Shown: piece after piece, positions 25,745-33,596 of the stretch
How positions within the stretch are numbered: the first letter of the stretch is position 1
Layout of the letters: every line of letters begins with the position of its first letter
Assembly (NCBI GenBank): GCA_963728445.1
Contig: CAVSJO010000008.1
Span: 184,436-248,435 of the forward strand
Source: CAVSJO01 sp963728445
GTDB taxonomy: Bacteria > Gemmatimonadota > Gemmatimonadetes > Longimicrobiales > RSA9
Reading direction: 5' to 3'
DNA: 64,000 bases
Program-made: the position numbers and the translations under genes
Notes under the pieces: generated by a model
Seen by the model: the letters and a program-made list of their open reading frames with translations, nothing else
Databases searched by the model: none
What the model was told of the DNA's origin: nothing

Positions 25745-27063
25745 AGCCGCACCGGATCGTCGTCGCCGAGCCCCTGACGCCGGAGCTCGACGCGGCGCTC
25801 CGGGCCGAGCCGGCCTTCCAGGTCGTGGACCGCCACGGCCTCGCCGGCCTCGAGCTGGCCGAGGCGCTGGGCGACGCCGAGGCCCTCGTCATCCGGGGCG
25901 CGACCACCGTCGGCGCCGAAGCCCTGCCCGCGGCCGGACCCTTCCGCGCCGTGGCGCGTGCGGGCGTCGGCGTGGACAACGTCGACGTCGCCGCGTGCAC
26001 GGCTCGCGGCATCGCCGTCATCAACGCCCCCTCCGCCAACGCCATCCCGGCGGCGGAGCACACCCTCGCACTGATGCTCGGGCTCGCCCGCCGCCTGGGG
26101 CCCGCCGCCACGGCCATGCGGGACGGCCGCTGGGAGCGCTCCCGGCCCGGATTCGAGCTGCACGGCCGCACCCTCGGCATCCTCGGCCTCGGTCGCATCG
26201 GCGGGGAAGTGGCGCAGAGGGCCGGCGCGTTCGGGATGCGCATCGTCGCGTTCGACCCCTATGTCGGGCCCGCCCGCTTCGACCGTCTCGGCGTGCGCCT
26301 CGCCCGCTCCGCCGCCTCTGTCTTCGAAGAGGCCGACGTGGCGACGTTGCACGTCCCCCTCACCGCCGGCACGCGCCACCTCGTCGACGCTGACCTCCTC
26401 GATCACGCGAAGCCCGGCGCGGTCCTCGTCAACGCCGCCCGAGGTGGGGTCGTCGACGAGGCGGCGCTCCTCACGGCGCTGGACCAGGGCCGGCTCGCCG
26501 GCGCCGCCCTCGATGTGTTCGAAACGGAGCCGCTGCCGGCCAACTCGCCGCTTCGCCGGCGGGAGGACGTGCTCGTGACGCCGCACCTGGGCGCCGCCAC
26601 CTCGGAGGCCCACGCCCGCGTCGCCGCTTCCATCGTCGAGAGCCTCCGCCGAATGCTCGTCGACGGCGACGCCGACGGCGCGGTGAACGGGCCCGTCGTC
26701 GGCGCCGCCGCCCGCGGAAGGCTCGCGCCCCTGGTCGCCGCCGCGAACCGTCTCGGCCGCCGCGGCGCCGGCCACCTGCCGCCGAACCCGGAGCGCATCC
26801 GCGTCCGCGGACGCGGCGTCCGTCCGGACGACCTGCCCCACCTCCTGCCGCCGCTGCTGTACGGGCTCTTCGGCGAGGGCCTCGGCGAGTCCACGCGGGT
26901 TCCGACAGACGCCGCCGTTCTGGCGGACGAGCGCGGCGTCCTGCTCGAGTCCGTCATCGGACGCTCCGGCGCCGGAGCCGGACCGCGCCTCGACATCCGC
27001 GTAAATGCAGTCTATGGCCATCTCCGTCTCGACCAGCCCCTCGAGGACGACGCGCAGCGGTAG
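25741..27063 (+). CDS. serA: D-3-phosphoglycerate dehydrogenase-type 2-hydroxyacid dehydrogenase
   Basis: 440 residues. The NAD-binding motif is GILGLGRIGGEVAQRAGAFG. The substrate side has ARAGVGVDNVD, catalytic Arg in NAARGGVVDE, and Glu and His in the DVFETEPLP ... VTPHLGAATSEAH segment. It oxidises 3-phosphoglycerate to 3-phosphohydroxypyruvate, the first step of serine synthesis. After about residue 310 there is no recognisable ACT domain. Instead the 130-residue tail (RGVRPDDLPHLLPPLLYGLF and RSGAGAGPRLDIRVNAVYGH) is like a degenerate regulatory or ASB extension. GTG start overlaps the aminotransferase stop, so the two form an operon. Confidence 0.9.
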   Translation: MKPHRIVVAEPLTPELDAALRAEPAFQVVDRHGLAGLELAEALGDAEALVIRGATTVGAEALPAAGPFRAVARAGVGVDNVDVAACTARGIAVINAPSANAIPAAEHTLALMLGLARRLGPAATAMRDGRWERSRPGFELHGRTLGILGLGRIGGEVAQRAGAFGMRIVAFDPYVGPARFDRLGVRLARSAASVFEEADVATLHVPLTAGTRHLVDADLLDHAKPGAVLVNAARGGVVDEAALLTALDQGRLAGAALDVFETEPLPANSPLRRREDVLVTPHLGAATSEAHARVAASIVESLRRMLVDGDADGAVNGPVVGAAARGRLAPLVAAANRLGRRGAGHLPPNPERIRVRGRGVRPDDLPHLLPPLLYGLFGEGLGESTRVPTDAAVLADERGVLLESVIGRSGAGAGPRLDIRVNAVYGHLRLDQPLEDDAQR

Positions 27064-27219
27064 GCCCGCACGTCCGGTGGCGCGCACGCGGGCGCAGAAT
27101 CCCCCCGCCCGTCATCCCCCCCATTCCCGTCGATCCCCCACATCCCCTCCTGCATTCCCCCACGGCGAACCGCTGCCCGGAACGTCATCTTTCCATGGAT
27201 ACCCACGCAGGGGGACGAC

Positions 27220-27966
27220 ATGAGGAAGATGACCACGTACGTCGCAGTCGCGGCCTGCCTGGCCGGCGCCGTGGCGGTTGCCGGACAGAAGCCCGGCGAA
27301 CGGACGGACGGACGCGCGATCTATGAGGCGAACTGTGCGGCCTGCCATCAGTCGGACGGCAGAGGCGTGGCGGGCGCGTTCCCGCCCCTCGCCGGCTCGG
27401 AGATCGTGGAAGGCGATCCGGACGTCGTCGCACGCATCGTCCTCGACGGGCTCGCCGGGCCGGTCCGGGTTTCCGGAGCGCTGTACAACGGCATCATGCC
27501 GGGGTGGAGACACGTCCTCGGCGACACCGCCGTGGCTGCCGTGCTGAGCTACGTGCGCACGCTGGACGGGCGGAGCCCGGCCTTGCCTGTGGAGCCGTCG
27601 CTCGTCGCACGAGCCCGCGCAGCGACCGAGGGGCGGAACGGGCGCTACTGGCACGTCGGCCAGTTGCTGGCCGCCGGCAGCCCAGCCGTGCCCGACTCGC
27701 AGACCGTGGCAGGTGCCCCCGCCCCGGCAGCGCTCTGCCCGGAGCGAGACATGATGGGCACCATGGGAATGCACGGCGCGATGCGAGGCACCCGAAAGGG
27801 GACGAATGGAGCCCGACGGGGCATGCACGGCGGCGGTGAGTCCGGAATGGGCATGCGCGGGGCCGGCATGGGCATGCACGGGGCCGGCATGGGCATGCGC
27901 GGTTTCTGCCCCGCAGCAGGAACGGGCGGCTTGCCCCGTGATACGTCGAGCCAGGGCAAGCGGTAA
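27220..27966 (+). CDS. Periplasmic cytochrome c with Met/His-rich tail
   Basis: 248 residues. Signal peptide 1-22. Class I cytochrome c domain with haem motif C39-A-A-C42-H43 and distal methionine M93 in NGIMPGW, like the small cytochromes found with copper oxidases and alcohol dehydrogenases. After residue 180 comes an unusual tail rich in Met, Gly and His: repeated GMGMRGAGMGMHGAGMGMRG, plus earlier MMGTMGMHGAMRGT. Clusters of Met with His are typical of Cu(I)-binding periplasmic segments, so copper binding or delivery to an oxidase is plausible. ATG 27220 has GGGGGACGAC upstream only. Convergent with csaA; a large inverted repeat lies between. Confidence 0.87.
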   Translation: MRKMTTYVAVAACLAGAVAVAGQKPGERTDGRAIYEANCAACHQSDGRGVAGAFPPLAGSEIVEGDPDVVARIVLDGLAGPVRVSGALYNGIMPGWRHVLGDTAVAAVLSYVRTLDGRSPALPVEPSLVARARAATEGRNGRYWHVGQLLAAGSPAVPDSQTVAGAPAPAALCPERDMMGTMGMHGAMRGTRKGTNGARRGMHGGGESGMGMRGAGMGMHGAGMGMRGFCPAAGTGGLPRDTSSQGKR

Positions 27967-28005
27967 AATGGTGCAGCGCGGCGCCATACGTTCGCGCAGC
28001 AATCG

Positions 28006-28107
28006 GACGCTGTTCGCGGGAATTGTTGGTGGTCGCGTCAACCGCTTACATGGTAACGACTTGCGACCGCCCTTCGCCGCTCACCAACATTTCCCGCGAA
28101 CAGCGTC
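28006..28107. repeat. 102-bp inverted-repeat element
   Basis: Two 26-bp arms, 28006-28031 and 28082-28107, are inverted copies matching at 25 of 26 positions (left arm begins GACGCTGTTCGCGGGAA). They enclose a 50-bp core that itself contains a GGTCGC/GCGACC pair. It lies in the convergent 226-bp gap between the cytochrome c and csaA genes. No gene and no clear target-site duplication is present. It could be a MITE-like element, a protein-binding or cruciform site, or a long-stem bidirectional terminator; nothing else is recognisable in the gap. Confidence 0.85.
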
Positions 28108-28192
28108 ACATCGCGCGCGCATACAATACCTGAACCTGACCTGCGCCACGCCTGACCTGCGAGCCACCCCGGCTCCCAGGCGTTCCCCCGCC

Positions 28193-28585
28193 TCACGCCA
28201 GTCGCCACCCCCGCACGTCGTCCTCCACCCCGTCCGGCCCCGCCAGCACGACATCGCCTGGATCGCCCGGGCGCCCGAGGCCCAGCACGAGCACTTCCGA
28301 AGGGAAGCCGGCCACCCGCCGCGGCGGGAAATTCACCACCGCCAGCACATGGCGCCCCACCAGCGAGTCCGGATCGTAGCGTCGGGTGAGCCCTGCACTC
28401 GACTGCTTCACGCCCACCGGCGCCCCGAAGTCGACCCACACCTTGATGGACGGTTTGCGGGCCTCCGGAAACGTTTCCGCCCGGACGACCCTCCCGGCCC
28501 GGATGTCCAGCTTCTCGAATTCGTCGATGGTCGACTCGGCCCGGGGCTCCGGCCCGGCGCCTCCGGCCACGTTCCGCTCCGGCAT
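28193..28585 (-). CDS. csaA: CsaA-like tRNA-binding protein
   Basis: 130 residues, a single OB-fold EMAP-II-like domain. Conserved blocks run in order: FEKLDIRAGRVVRAETFPEA, KPSIKVWVDFG, KQSSAGLTRRYDPDSLVGRH, VLAVVNFPPRRVAGFPSEVL and a C-terminal VVLAGPDG. CsaA is a dimeric tRNA-binding protein with chaperone-like activity linked to export in Bacillus. Start chosen at ATG 28585 because AGGGAGG lies 4 bases upstream; the adjacent ATG at 28588 is too close. Downstream of tdk on the same strand by 50 bp. Confidence 0.92.
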   Translation of the reverse strand: MPERNVAGGAGPEPRAESTIDEFEKLDIRAGRVVRAETFPEARKPSIKVWVDFGAPVGVKQSSAGLTRRYDPDSLVGRHVLAVVNFPPRRVAGFPSEVLVLGLGRPGDPGDVVLAGPDGVEDDVRGWRLA

Positions 28586-28635
28586 CATCCCTCCCTGAAG
28601 TCTCGTTCCGACGCGTGCCGGCACTGCGACATCGC

Positions 28636-29244
28636 CTATTCCACGATCGAGAGCTGCGCCCGCCCGCGGGCCGGGACCTCGTGGCAGACGCGGCATCGGG
28701 CCTCGTACGTCTCGAGCCCGCCCACCTGAACCGTCGGGCCCTCCGCCGGAGCCGGCCGGCCCTCTATCAGCCGCTGGTTCCGCGTGGCCGGACGGCCACA
28801 CACAACGCAGATGGCGTGCAGCTTGTCGATGGTCTCGGCCACGGCCAGCAGCTGGGGGATGGGCCCGAACGGCTCGCCGCGGAAATCCATGTCCGTACCC
28901 GTCAGGATCACGCGCGCCCCCCGGTCCGCGAGCGCGTTGGCCACCTGCACCACGCCCCCATCGAGGAACTGCACCTCGTCGACGCCAACGACGTCCGTCG
29001 CCTGGGCGACCCGCTCCATCAGCTCGGCCGAGCTGCTGATCGGGATCGACTCGAAGCGCCGCCCGTCGTGGGACGTGATCGTCTGGACGCCGCCGTAGCG
29101 TTCGTCGAGATGGGACTTGAACACCTGCACGTTCTTCCGGGCCAGGATCGCACGCCGGATCCGGCGGATCAGCTCCTCCGACTTGCCGGAGAACATGACC
29201 CCCGTGATCACCTCGATCCAGCCACCGTTCGGCTGCTGCTCCAT
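28636..29244 (-). CDS. tdk: Thymidine kinase
   Basis: 202 residues, type II thymidine kinase, which salvages thymidine to dTMP. P-loop TGVMFSGKSEEL (residues 15-25), the DEVQFLD Walker B-like motif, lasso region and the zinc-binding pairs CVVCG and CRVCH are all in place. Length typical. ATG at 29244; 13 bp after the M20 hydrolase stop on the same strand, 50 bp before csaA, suggesting a three-gene unit. Confidence 0.97.
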   Translation of the reverse strand: MEQQPNGGWIEVITGVMFSGKSEELIRRIRRAILARKNVQVFKSHLDERYGGVQTITSHDGRRFESIPISSSAELMERVAQATDVVGVDEVQFLDGGVVQVANALADRGARVILTGTDMDFRGEPFGPIPQLLAVAETIDKLHAICVVCGRPATRNQRLIEGRPAPAEGPTVQVGGLETYEARCRVCHEVPARGRAQLSIVE

Positions 29245-29257
29245 CGCGTTCTACGGC

Positions 29258-30859
29258 TCAGTTCTTCTTCAGCGTCGGATACGTGATGCCGAGCTGCTCG
29301 AGGTACGAGTCGTACTTCGTCTCGTCGTAGTAGTACTTCTCGAGCTTCGGCCGGTACTCCGCCATGATCTCCTGGTTCAGCCACGTGGCCGGCGGATCGT
29401 CGGCGGTGATGAACGGCACGTACTTCTGGTCCTTCGTCTGCACGTCGTTGTAGTAGGTCCAGGCGTCCTTGACGAGCTCGGGCGACGTGAACAGAACGAG
29501 CGCCGTACGGGCCATGACCTTCGCCCCCGCCGTCGCCCCCTTGTGCGCGATCGGCGTCGCCATGGCGATGGCATTCGACCAGTTGTGCCCCGGCAGTCCC
29601 GGGATGTTCGACGGAAAGCGCAGAGTCACGGTCGGCACCACCCACGACACGTCCCCGATGTCGTCCGACCCGCCGCTGTGCGGCTCCTCGGGCGGACCCT
29701 CCAGCTCGTCCAGCTTCGTGGCCAGACCGCTCGTGTCGCTGCTGTTCACCAGGTGCTGCACCGCCACGGCGAGCTTCTGGTCGTCGCCGCTCCACGTCGG
29801 CAGCCCCACCGCCTGGATCTGTCTGTACATTGCCTCGGCCACGGGCTTGTTGAAGTGGCGCGGCCACGCCGTGCCCAGGATCCGGTGCGTCACGCTCGTG
29901 TTGGTCATCAGCGACGCCCCGTCCGCCATCTTGTTGCCGATCTCGTACAGCTCCTTCATGTGCGGGTAGTCCATCTCCCGGAAGTAGTACCAGATCGCGG
30001 CCTTCGACGGGACCACGTTCGGCTGGTCGCCCCCGTCCGAGATGATCGAGTGCGAGCGCTGCAGCGGCCGCAGGTGCTCGCGCCGGTAGTTCCAGCCGAC
30101 GTCCATCAGCATCGCGGCGTCCAGCGCGCTGCGACCCCGCCACGGTGCGCCCGCCGCGTGCGCCGACTCGCCCGTGAACTGGTACTCCACCGACACCAGA
30201 CCCGTCCCGCTTCCGCCGCCCCACGACACGTCCAGGTTGTTTCCCACGTGCGTGAACAGCACCACGTCCACGTCCTTGAACATTCCGTCCCGGACGAACC
30301 ACGCCTTCGTCCCCACCAGCTCCTCCGCAACCCCCGGCCACAGCACCAGCGTGCCCGGGATGTGCTCCCGCTCCATGATCTTCTTCAGCGCCAGCGCGGC
30401 CGTCACGTTGACGGCCTGCCCGGAGTTGTGCCCTTCGCCGTGCCCCGGCGCCCCCTCCACGATCGGCTCGTGCCACGCCACGCCCGGCTTCTGACTCGCC
30501 TTCGGGATGCAGTCCAGGTCGCTTCCGAACGCGATCACCGGCTTGCCCGAGCCCCAGCGCGCCACCCACGCCGTGGGAATGCCCGACACGCCGGTCTCCA
30601 CCTCGAAGCCGTTCTCCCGCAGGATGCCCGTCAGGTACTTCGACGTCTCGTATTCCTGGAAGCCGAGCTCCGAGAAGCTGAAGATCTTGTCGACCATCAC
30701 CTGCGTCAGCTTCCGGTTCGAGTCCACGTCCGCCGTGACCTCCTTCAGCAGACGGTCGACGTTCTTCGACTGCGCCGCCGCCGGCAGCGGCAGCGCGAGA
30801 ACCAGCGCGGCGGTGGAGATGAAGCGGGTCAGGCGGGTCTGCGGACGGGTCCGTCTCAT
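29258..30859 (-). CDS. Exported M20-family amidohydrolase (AbgB-like)
   Basis: 533 residues. N-terminal signal peptide (basic MRRTRPQTRLTRF, hydrophobic core, cleavage after AAAQ) puts it outside the cytoplasm. M20 dizinc hydrolase motifs: FSELGFQEYETS, VIAFGSDLDCIPK, GHGEGHNSGQ (metal His), GVAEELVG (catalytic Glu pair), and a dimerisation domain around FTGESAHAAGAPWRGRSALD. The closest functional class is p-aminobenzoyl-glutamate or N-acyl amino-acid hydrolase, but most relatives are cytosolic, so the signal peptide is notable. ATG at 30859. Divergent from the methyltransferase gene; the 264-bp gap holds a promoter near 31089-31117 and no gene. Confidence 0.9.
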   Translation of the reverse strand: MRRTRPQTRLTRFISTAALVLALPLPAAAQSKNVDRLLKEVTADVDSNRKLTQVMVDKIFSFSELGFQEYETSKYLTGILRENGFEVETGVSGIPTAWVARWGSGKPVIAFGSDLDCIPKASQKPGVAWHEPIVEGAPGHGEGHNSGQAVNVTAALALKKIMEREHIPGTLVLWPGVAEELVGTKAWFVRDGMFKDVDVVLFTHVGNNLDVSWGGGSGTGLVSVEYQFTGESAHAAGAPWRGRSALDAAMLMDVGWNYRREHLRPLQRSHSIISDGGDQPNVVPSKAAIWYYFREMDYPHMKELYEIGNKMADGASLMTNTSVTHRILGTAWPRHFNKPVAEAMYRQIQAVGLPTWSGDDQKLAVAVQHLVNSSDTSGLATKLDELEGPPEEPHSGGSDDIGDVSWVVPTVTLRFPSNIPGLPGHNWSNAIAMATPIAHKGATAGAKVMARTALVLFTSPELVKDAWTYYNDVQTKDQKYVPFITADDPPATWLNQEIMAEYRPKLEKYYYDETKYDSYLEQLGITYPTLKKN

Positions 30860-31088
30860 GGCCACTCCCGGTTGAGGTGGAGGTCCCGCGACGGCGGTCG
30901 CCCGCGTCGGAAGAGGGGTCCGACGGGGTGGCCGGGTTCCGTGCCCGGACGAAGGTACGCCGAGGGTCGTCGCTGAAGGGCCGTGCGGGGTCGCGGCAAT
31001 CTCGCAGGCGGGTACGGCCCACGCAACCGATCTCGCGCAGCGGATGCGCCAATCGCTCGCCCGGCCACGGGCCAGCCGCCGAACTTCA

Positions 31089-31117
31089 TTGCAGACCGCT
31101 CCACCGTCCGACATACT
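31089..31117 (+). promoter_or_regulatory. Promoter placed for a leaderless transcript
   Basis: TTGCAG (31089-31094) and CATACT (31112-31117) are exactly 17 bp apart. The -10 box ends 6 bases before the ATG at 31124, and no Shine-Dalgarno is present, so the methyltransferase mRNA would begin at or very near its start codon. A similar arrangement precedes the galactokinase-like gene. Confidence 0.5.
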
Positions 31118-31123
31118 TGCCGC

Positions 31124-31978
31124 ATGCCCATCCGAAACGTTTCCGACACCGCCCGCTGGGTCGCCTTCTACCGCGCCATGGAGTCCGAGCGCCCCGACGC
31201 CCTCTTCGTGGATCCCTACGCGCGCCTTCTCGCCGGCGCGGAAGGAGAGGAGGCGGTCCGGACCATCCCCAAGGGACGCCAATCCGCCTGGGCGATGATC
31301 GTCCGCACGGCCGTGCTGGACGAGATCATCCTCCGCCTCGTTCGGGAGGACGGCGTCGATCGCGTGCTCAACCTGGCCGCCGGCCTCGACACGCGGCCCT
31401 TCCGTCTCGACCTCCCGCCCTCCCTCGACTGGGTCGAGATCGACCTGCCCGGCATCCTCGAGTTCAAGCGGGAGCGCATGGAAGGCGAGCGGCCCGCCTG
31501 CCGACTCGAGTCCATCGCCGCCGACCTGTCCGACGCGGACGACCGCCGCACCTCACTGGACGAGGCGCTGCGCGGGGCCCGCAGCGCCCTCGTCGTCACC
31601 GAGGGGCTGCTCATCTACCTCGAGGACGAACAGGTCGCCGGACTCGCCCGGGACCTGCACGCCCGCTCGGCGTGTCGGTGGTGGCTCACGGACCTCGCCT
31701 CCCCTTGGCTCCTCAAGTTCATGCACCGCTCGTACAAGCGGGGCATGGACGCCTCCGTGCAGTTCCGCTTCGCGCCCGAGGAGGGGCCCGACTGGTTCCG
31801 TCGCTTCGGCTGGGAGCCCGAGGAGTACCGGTCGTCCCTGGAGGAGGCGAAACGCCTCGACCGCGAGATGCGCGGCGCCTGGATGATCCACCTCTCCGAG
31901 CGGTTCTCCCGCAGGATCCGGGAGCGGAACCGCCGCATCAGCGGCTTCCTGCTCCTCGGTCGGGACGGACGCTCGTGA
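31124..31978 (+). CDS. Class I SAM-dependent methyltransferase (LCMT/TIGR00027-like)
   Basis: 284 residues. The start SDTARWVAFYRAMESERPDALFVDPYA matches the leucine carboxyl methyltransferase-like family (also seen in polyketide tailoring enzymes). The SAM site is VLNLAAGLDTRPFRLDL, with the acidic ribose contact in WVEIDLPGI and VVTEGLLIYLEDEQV as the characteristic later block. It transfers methyl from SAM, probably to a carboxylate or hydroxyl; substrate unknown. ATG at 31124 lies right after a -10-like box. Confidence 0.88.
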   Translation: MPIRNVSDTARWVAFYRAMESERPDALFVDPYARLLAGAEGEEAVRTIPKGRQSAWAMIVRTAVLDEIILRLVREDGVDRVLNLAAGLDTRPFRLDLPPSLDWVEIDLPGILEFKRERMEGERPACRLESIAADLSDADDRRTSLDEALRGARSALVVTEGLLIYLEDEQVAGLARDLHARSACRWWLTDLASPWLLKFMHRSYKRGMDASVQFRFAPEEGPDWFRRFGWEPEEYRSSLEEAKRLDREMRGAWMIHLSERFSRRIRERNRRISGFLLLGRDGRS

Positions 31979-32027
31979 GGCTCGCTCGCGGCGGTCCGGT
32001 CCGGTAGGCGCCCGACCCCGTCCGCCC

Positions 32028-32849
32028 GTGAGTCGCGCGCGCCGCCACCACCCCGTCGTACGCATCACGCACTGGGTCAACGCCGTCGCCCTGACCGTCA
32101 TGGTCGGGAGCGGCCTGCGCATCTTCAACGCCTACCCGGCCTTCGCTCCGAGGGGCGGCTCCTTCTGCTGCTATCCCTTCGAGGGCACACCCGTCCCCGG
32201 CCGGCTCACCTTCGGCGGCTGGCTCGGTGGCGCCCGCAACTGGCACTTCGCCATGATGTGGCTGCTCTTCGTCAACGGCCTCGTCTATCTCGGCTTCGTC
32301 TGGCTGCATGGCGAGTGGCGGGACCTGGTCCCCCGTCGCGGCGACGCCCGGGACGTCTGGGAGATGGTGAAGTTCTACGTCTACGCCCGCAGCGATCACC
32401 CCCTGCAGGGCAAGCACAACGCCCTCCAGAAGCTGACCTACTTCAGCTTTCCGCTCATCGGCGCACTGGCGGTCGTCACGGGCGTGGCCGTCTGGAAGCC
32501 CGTGCAGCTCGCGCCCCTGACCGGTCTCCTCGGCGGCTATGTGTGGGCCCGCTACTGGCACTTCCTCGCCATGCTGCTCCTCGTCGCCATGACCGCCGTC
32601 CACGTCTTCATGGTCTTCGCCGTCGACCCCTGGTCGCTCCGGGCCATGACCACCGGCGGGTACGATCCTCGCCGCTCCCCGGAAGCGCGCAACGCTCGCC
32701 CGCTGCACTGGCGGTGGTCCGCACCGCCGCCCGCGATCCCGCAGCAGCCGGTCATCGCGACTCCCGCAGCGGAGCCGACCGGCGACGTCGCCGCCAAAAC
32801 CCCGGACCTCGTTCCAGCGCCGCCGGAAGACGCTGAGGACTCGCCGTGA
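32028..32849 (+). CDS. Cytochrome b561-type membrane subunit
   Basis: 273 residues from GTG 32028. Four membrane helices with haem-ligand histidines in VVRITHWVNAVAL, RNWHFAMMWLLF, and WARYWHFLAMLLLV / MTAVHVFMV, as in b-type cytochromes that anchor periplasmic molybdoenzymes or hydrogenases. The C-terminal 60 residues are Pro/Ala-rich and soluble. Its stop overlaps the next start by 4 bp (GTGA). The next gene encodes a Tat-exported molybdopterin oxidoreductase, so this subunit most likely passes electrons between it and the quinone pool, as MsrQ does for MsrP. Confidence 0.88.
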   Translation: MSRARRHHPVVRITHWVNAVALTVMVGSGLRIFNAYPAFAPRGGSFCCYPFEGTPVPGRLTFGGWLGGARNWHFAMMWLLFVNGLVYLGFVWLHGEWRDLVPRRGDARDVWEMVKFYVYARSDHPLQGKHNALQKLTYFSFPLIGALAVVTGVAVWKPVQLAPLTGLLGGYVWARYWHFLAMLLLVAMTAVHVFMVFAVDPWSLRAMTTGGYDPRRSPEARNARPLHWRWSAPPPAIPQQPVIATPAAEPTGDVAAKTPDLVPAPPEDAEDSP

Positions 32850-33538
32850 ACCGACGCGGCTTCTTCTCCACCGGCGCCGCCGCCTTCCTCGCCGCCTGCG
32901 GCTCCCGCGGCCCCGACGAGGCCCGGCCCCTGCTGGACCTCGCGATGCGGAAGAACGAGGGCCTCGAGCGGGCGCTCTTCCGCCACACGTCCATGGACCA
33001 TCCGGCCAGCCGCGCCCTCTCCGACGGCGCGCTGCCCCGCTACTTCGTCTCGCGCACCGTGCCCACGTGGGACGAGGCCGCCCGGGGCACCTGGACCCTC
33101 GAGGTCTCCGGGCTCGTCGAGCGTCCGCTCCGGTTGACGCTGAAGGACCTCATGGGACTCCCGTGGGTGACCCATCGCGTGAACCACTACTGCGTCGAGG
33201 GCTGGACCGCGACGACCGAATGGACCGGCGTCCGCTTCAGCCGGCTGGCCTCGATCGTGCGGCCCCGGCCCGAGGCACGCTACGTCGACTTCCGCTCCTT
33301 CGATTCCGACTACCACGAGAGCTGGGACATCGAGAGCGCCATGCACCCGCAGACCCTCGTCGCCTACGCATGGGAGGGCCGCATGCTCGGCCCTGCCCAC
33401 GGCGCGCCCGCTCGCCTGCACTCCCCCGTGAAGCTCGGGTACAAGAGCGTGAAGTACCTCACCGGCATCGTCTTCATGCCCGAGCGCAACGGCGGCTACT
33501 GGAGCGACCGGGGGTACGAGTGGTACGCCGGCACGTGA
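32846..33538 (+). CDS. Tat-exported molybdopterin oxidoreductase (sulfite oxidase/MsrP-like)
   Basis: 230 residues. The leader MNRRGFFSTGAAAFLAACGS combines a Tat motif (RRGFF) with a lipobox, giving a periplasmic membrane-tethered lipoprotein at C18. The sulfite-oxidase-fold Mo domain shows the cofactor cysteine in RVNHYCVEGWTA (C116) and substrate-pocket residues in YVDFRSFDSDYHESWDIESA, GPAHGAPARLHSP and LGYKSVKYLTGI. MsrP-type enzymes reduce protein methionine sulfoxide in the envelope; others oxidise sulfite. Coupling by overlap to a cytochrome b gene supports quinol-linked activity. Substrate cannot be decided from sequence. Confidence 0.9.
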   Translation: MNRRGFFSTGAAAFLAACGSRGPDEARPLLDLAMRKNEGLERALFRHTSMDHPASRALSDGALPRYFVSRTVPTWDEAARGTWTLEVSGLVERPLRLTLKDLMGLPWVTHRVNHYCVEGWTATTEWTGVRFSRLASIVRPRPEARYVDFRSFDSDYHESWDIESAMHPQTLVAYAWEGRMLGPAHGAPARLHSPVKLGYKSVKYLTGIVFMPERNGGYWSDRGYEWYAGT

Positions 33539-33596
33539 CGGCGACGCCCGACGCCGACGCCGTCCTCGCCGGGGGCGGCCTCGACCCCGGCGCGCC

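Noticed and set aside
27210..28041. Minus-strand frame opposite the cytochrome c gene
   Set aside because: Repeats such as HAHAGPVHAHAGPAHAH are only the antisense reading of the Met-rich tail.
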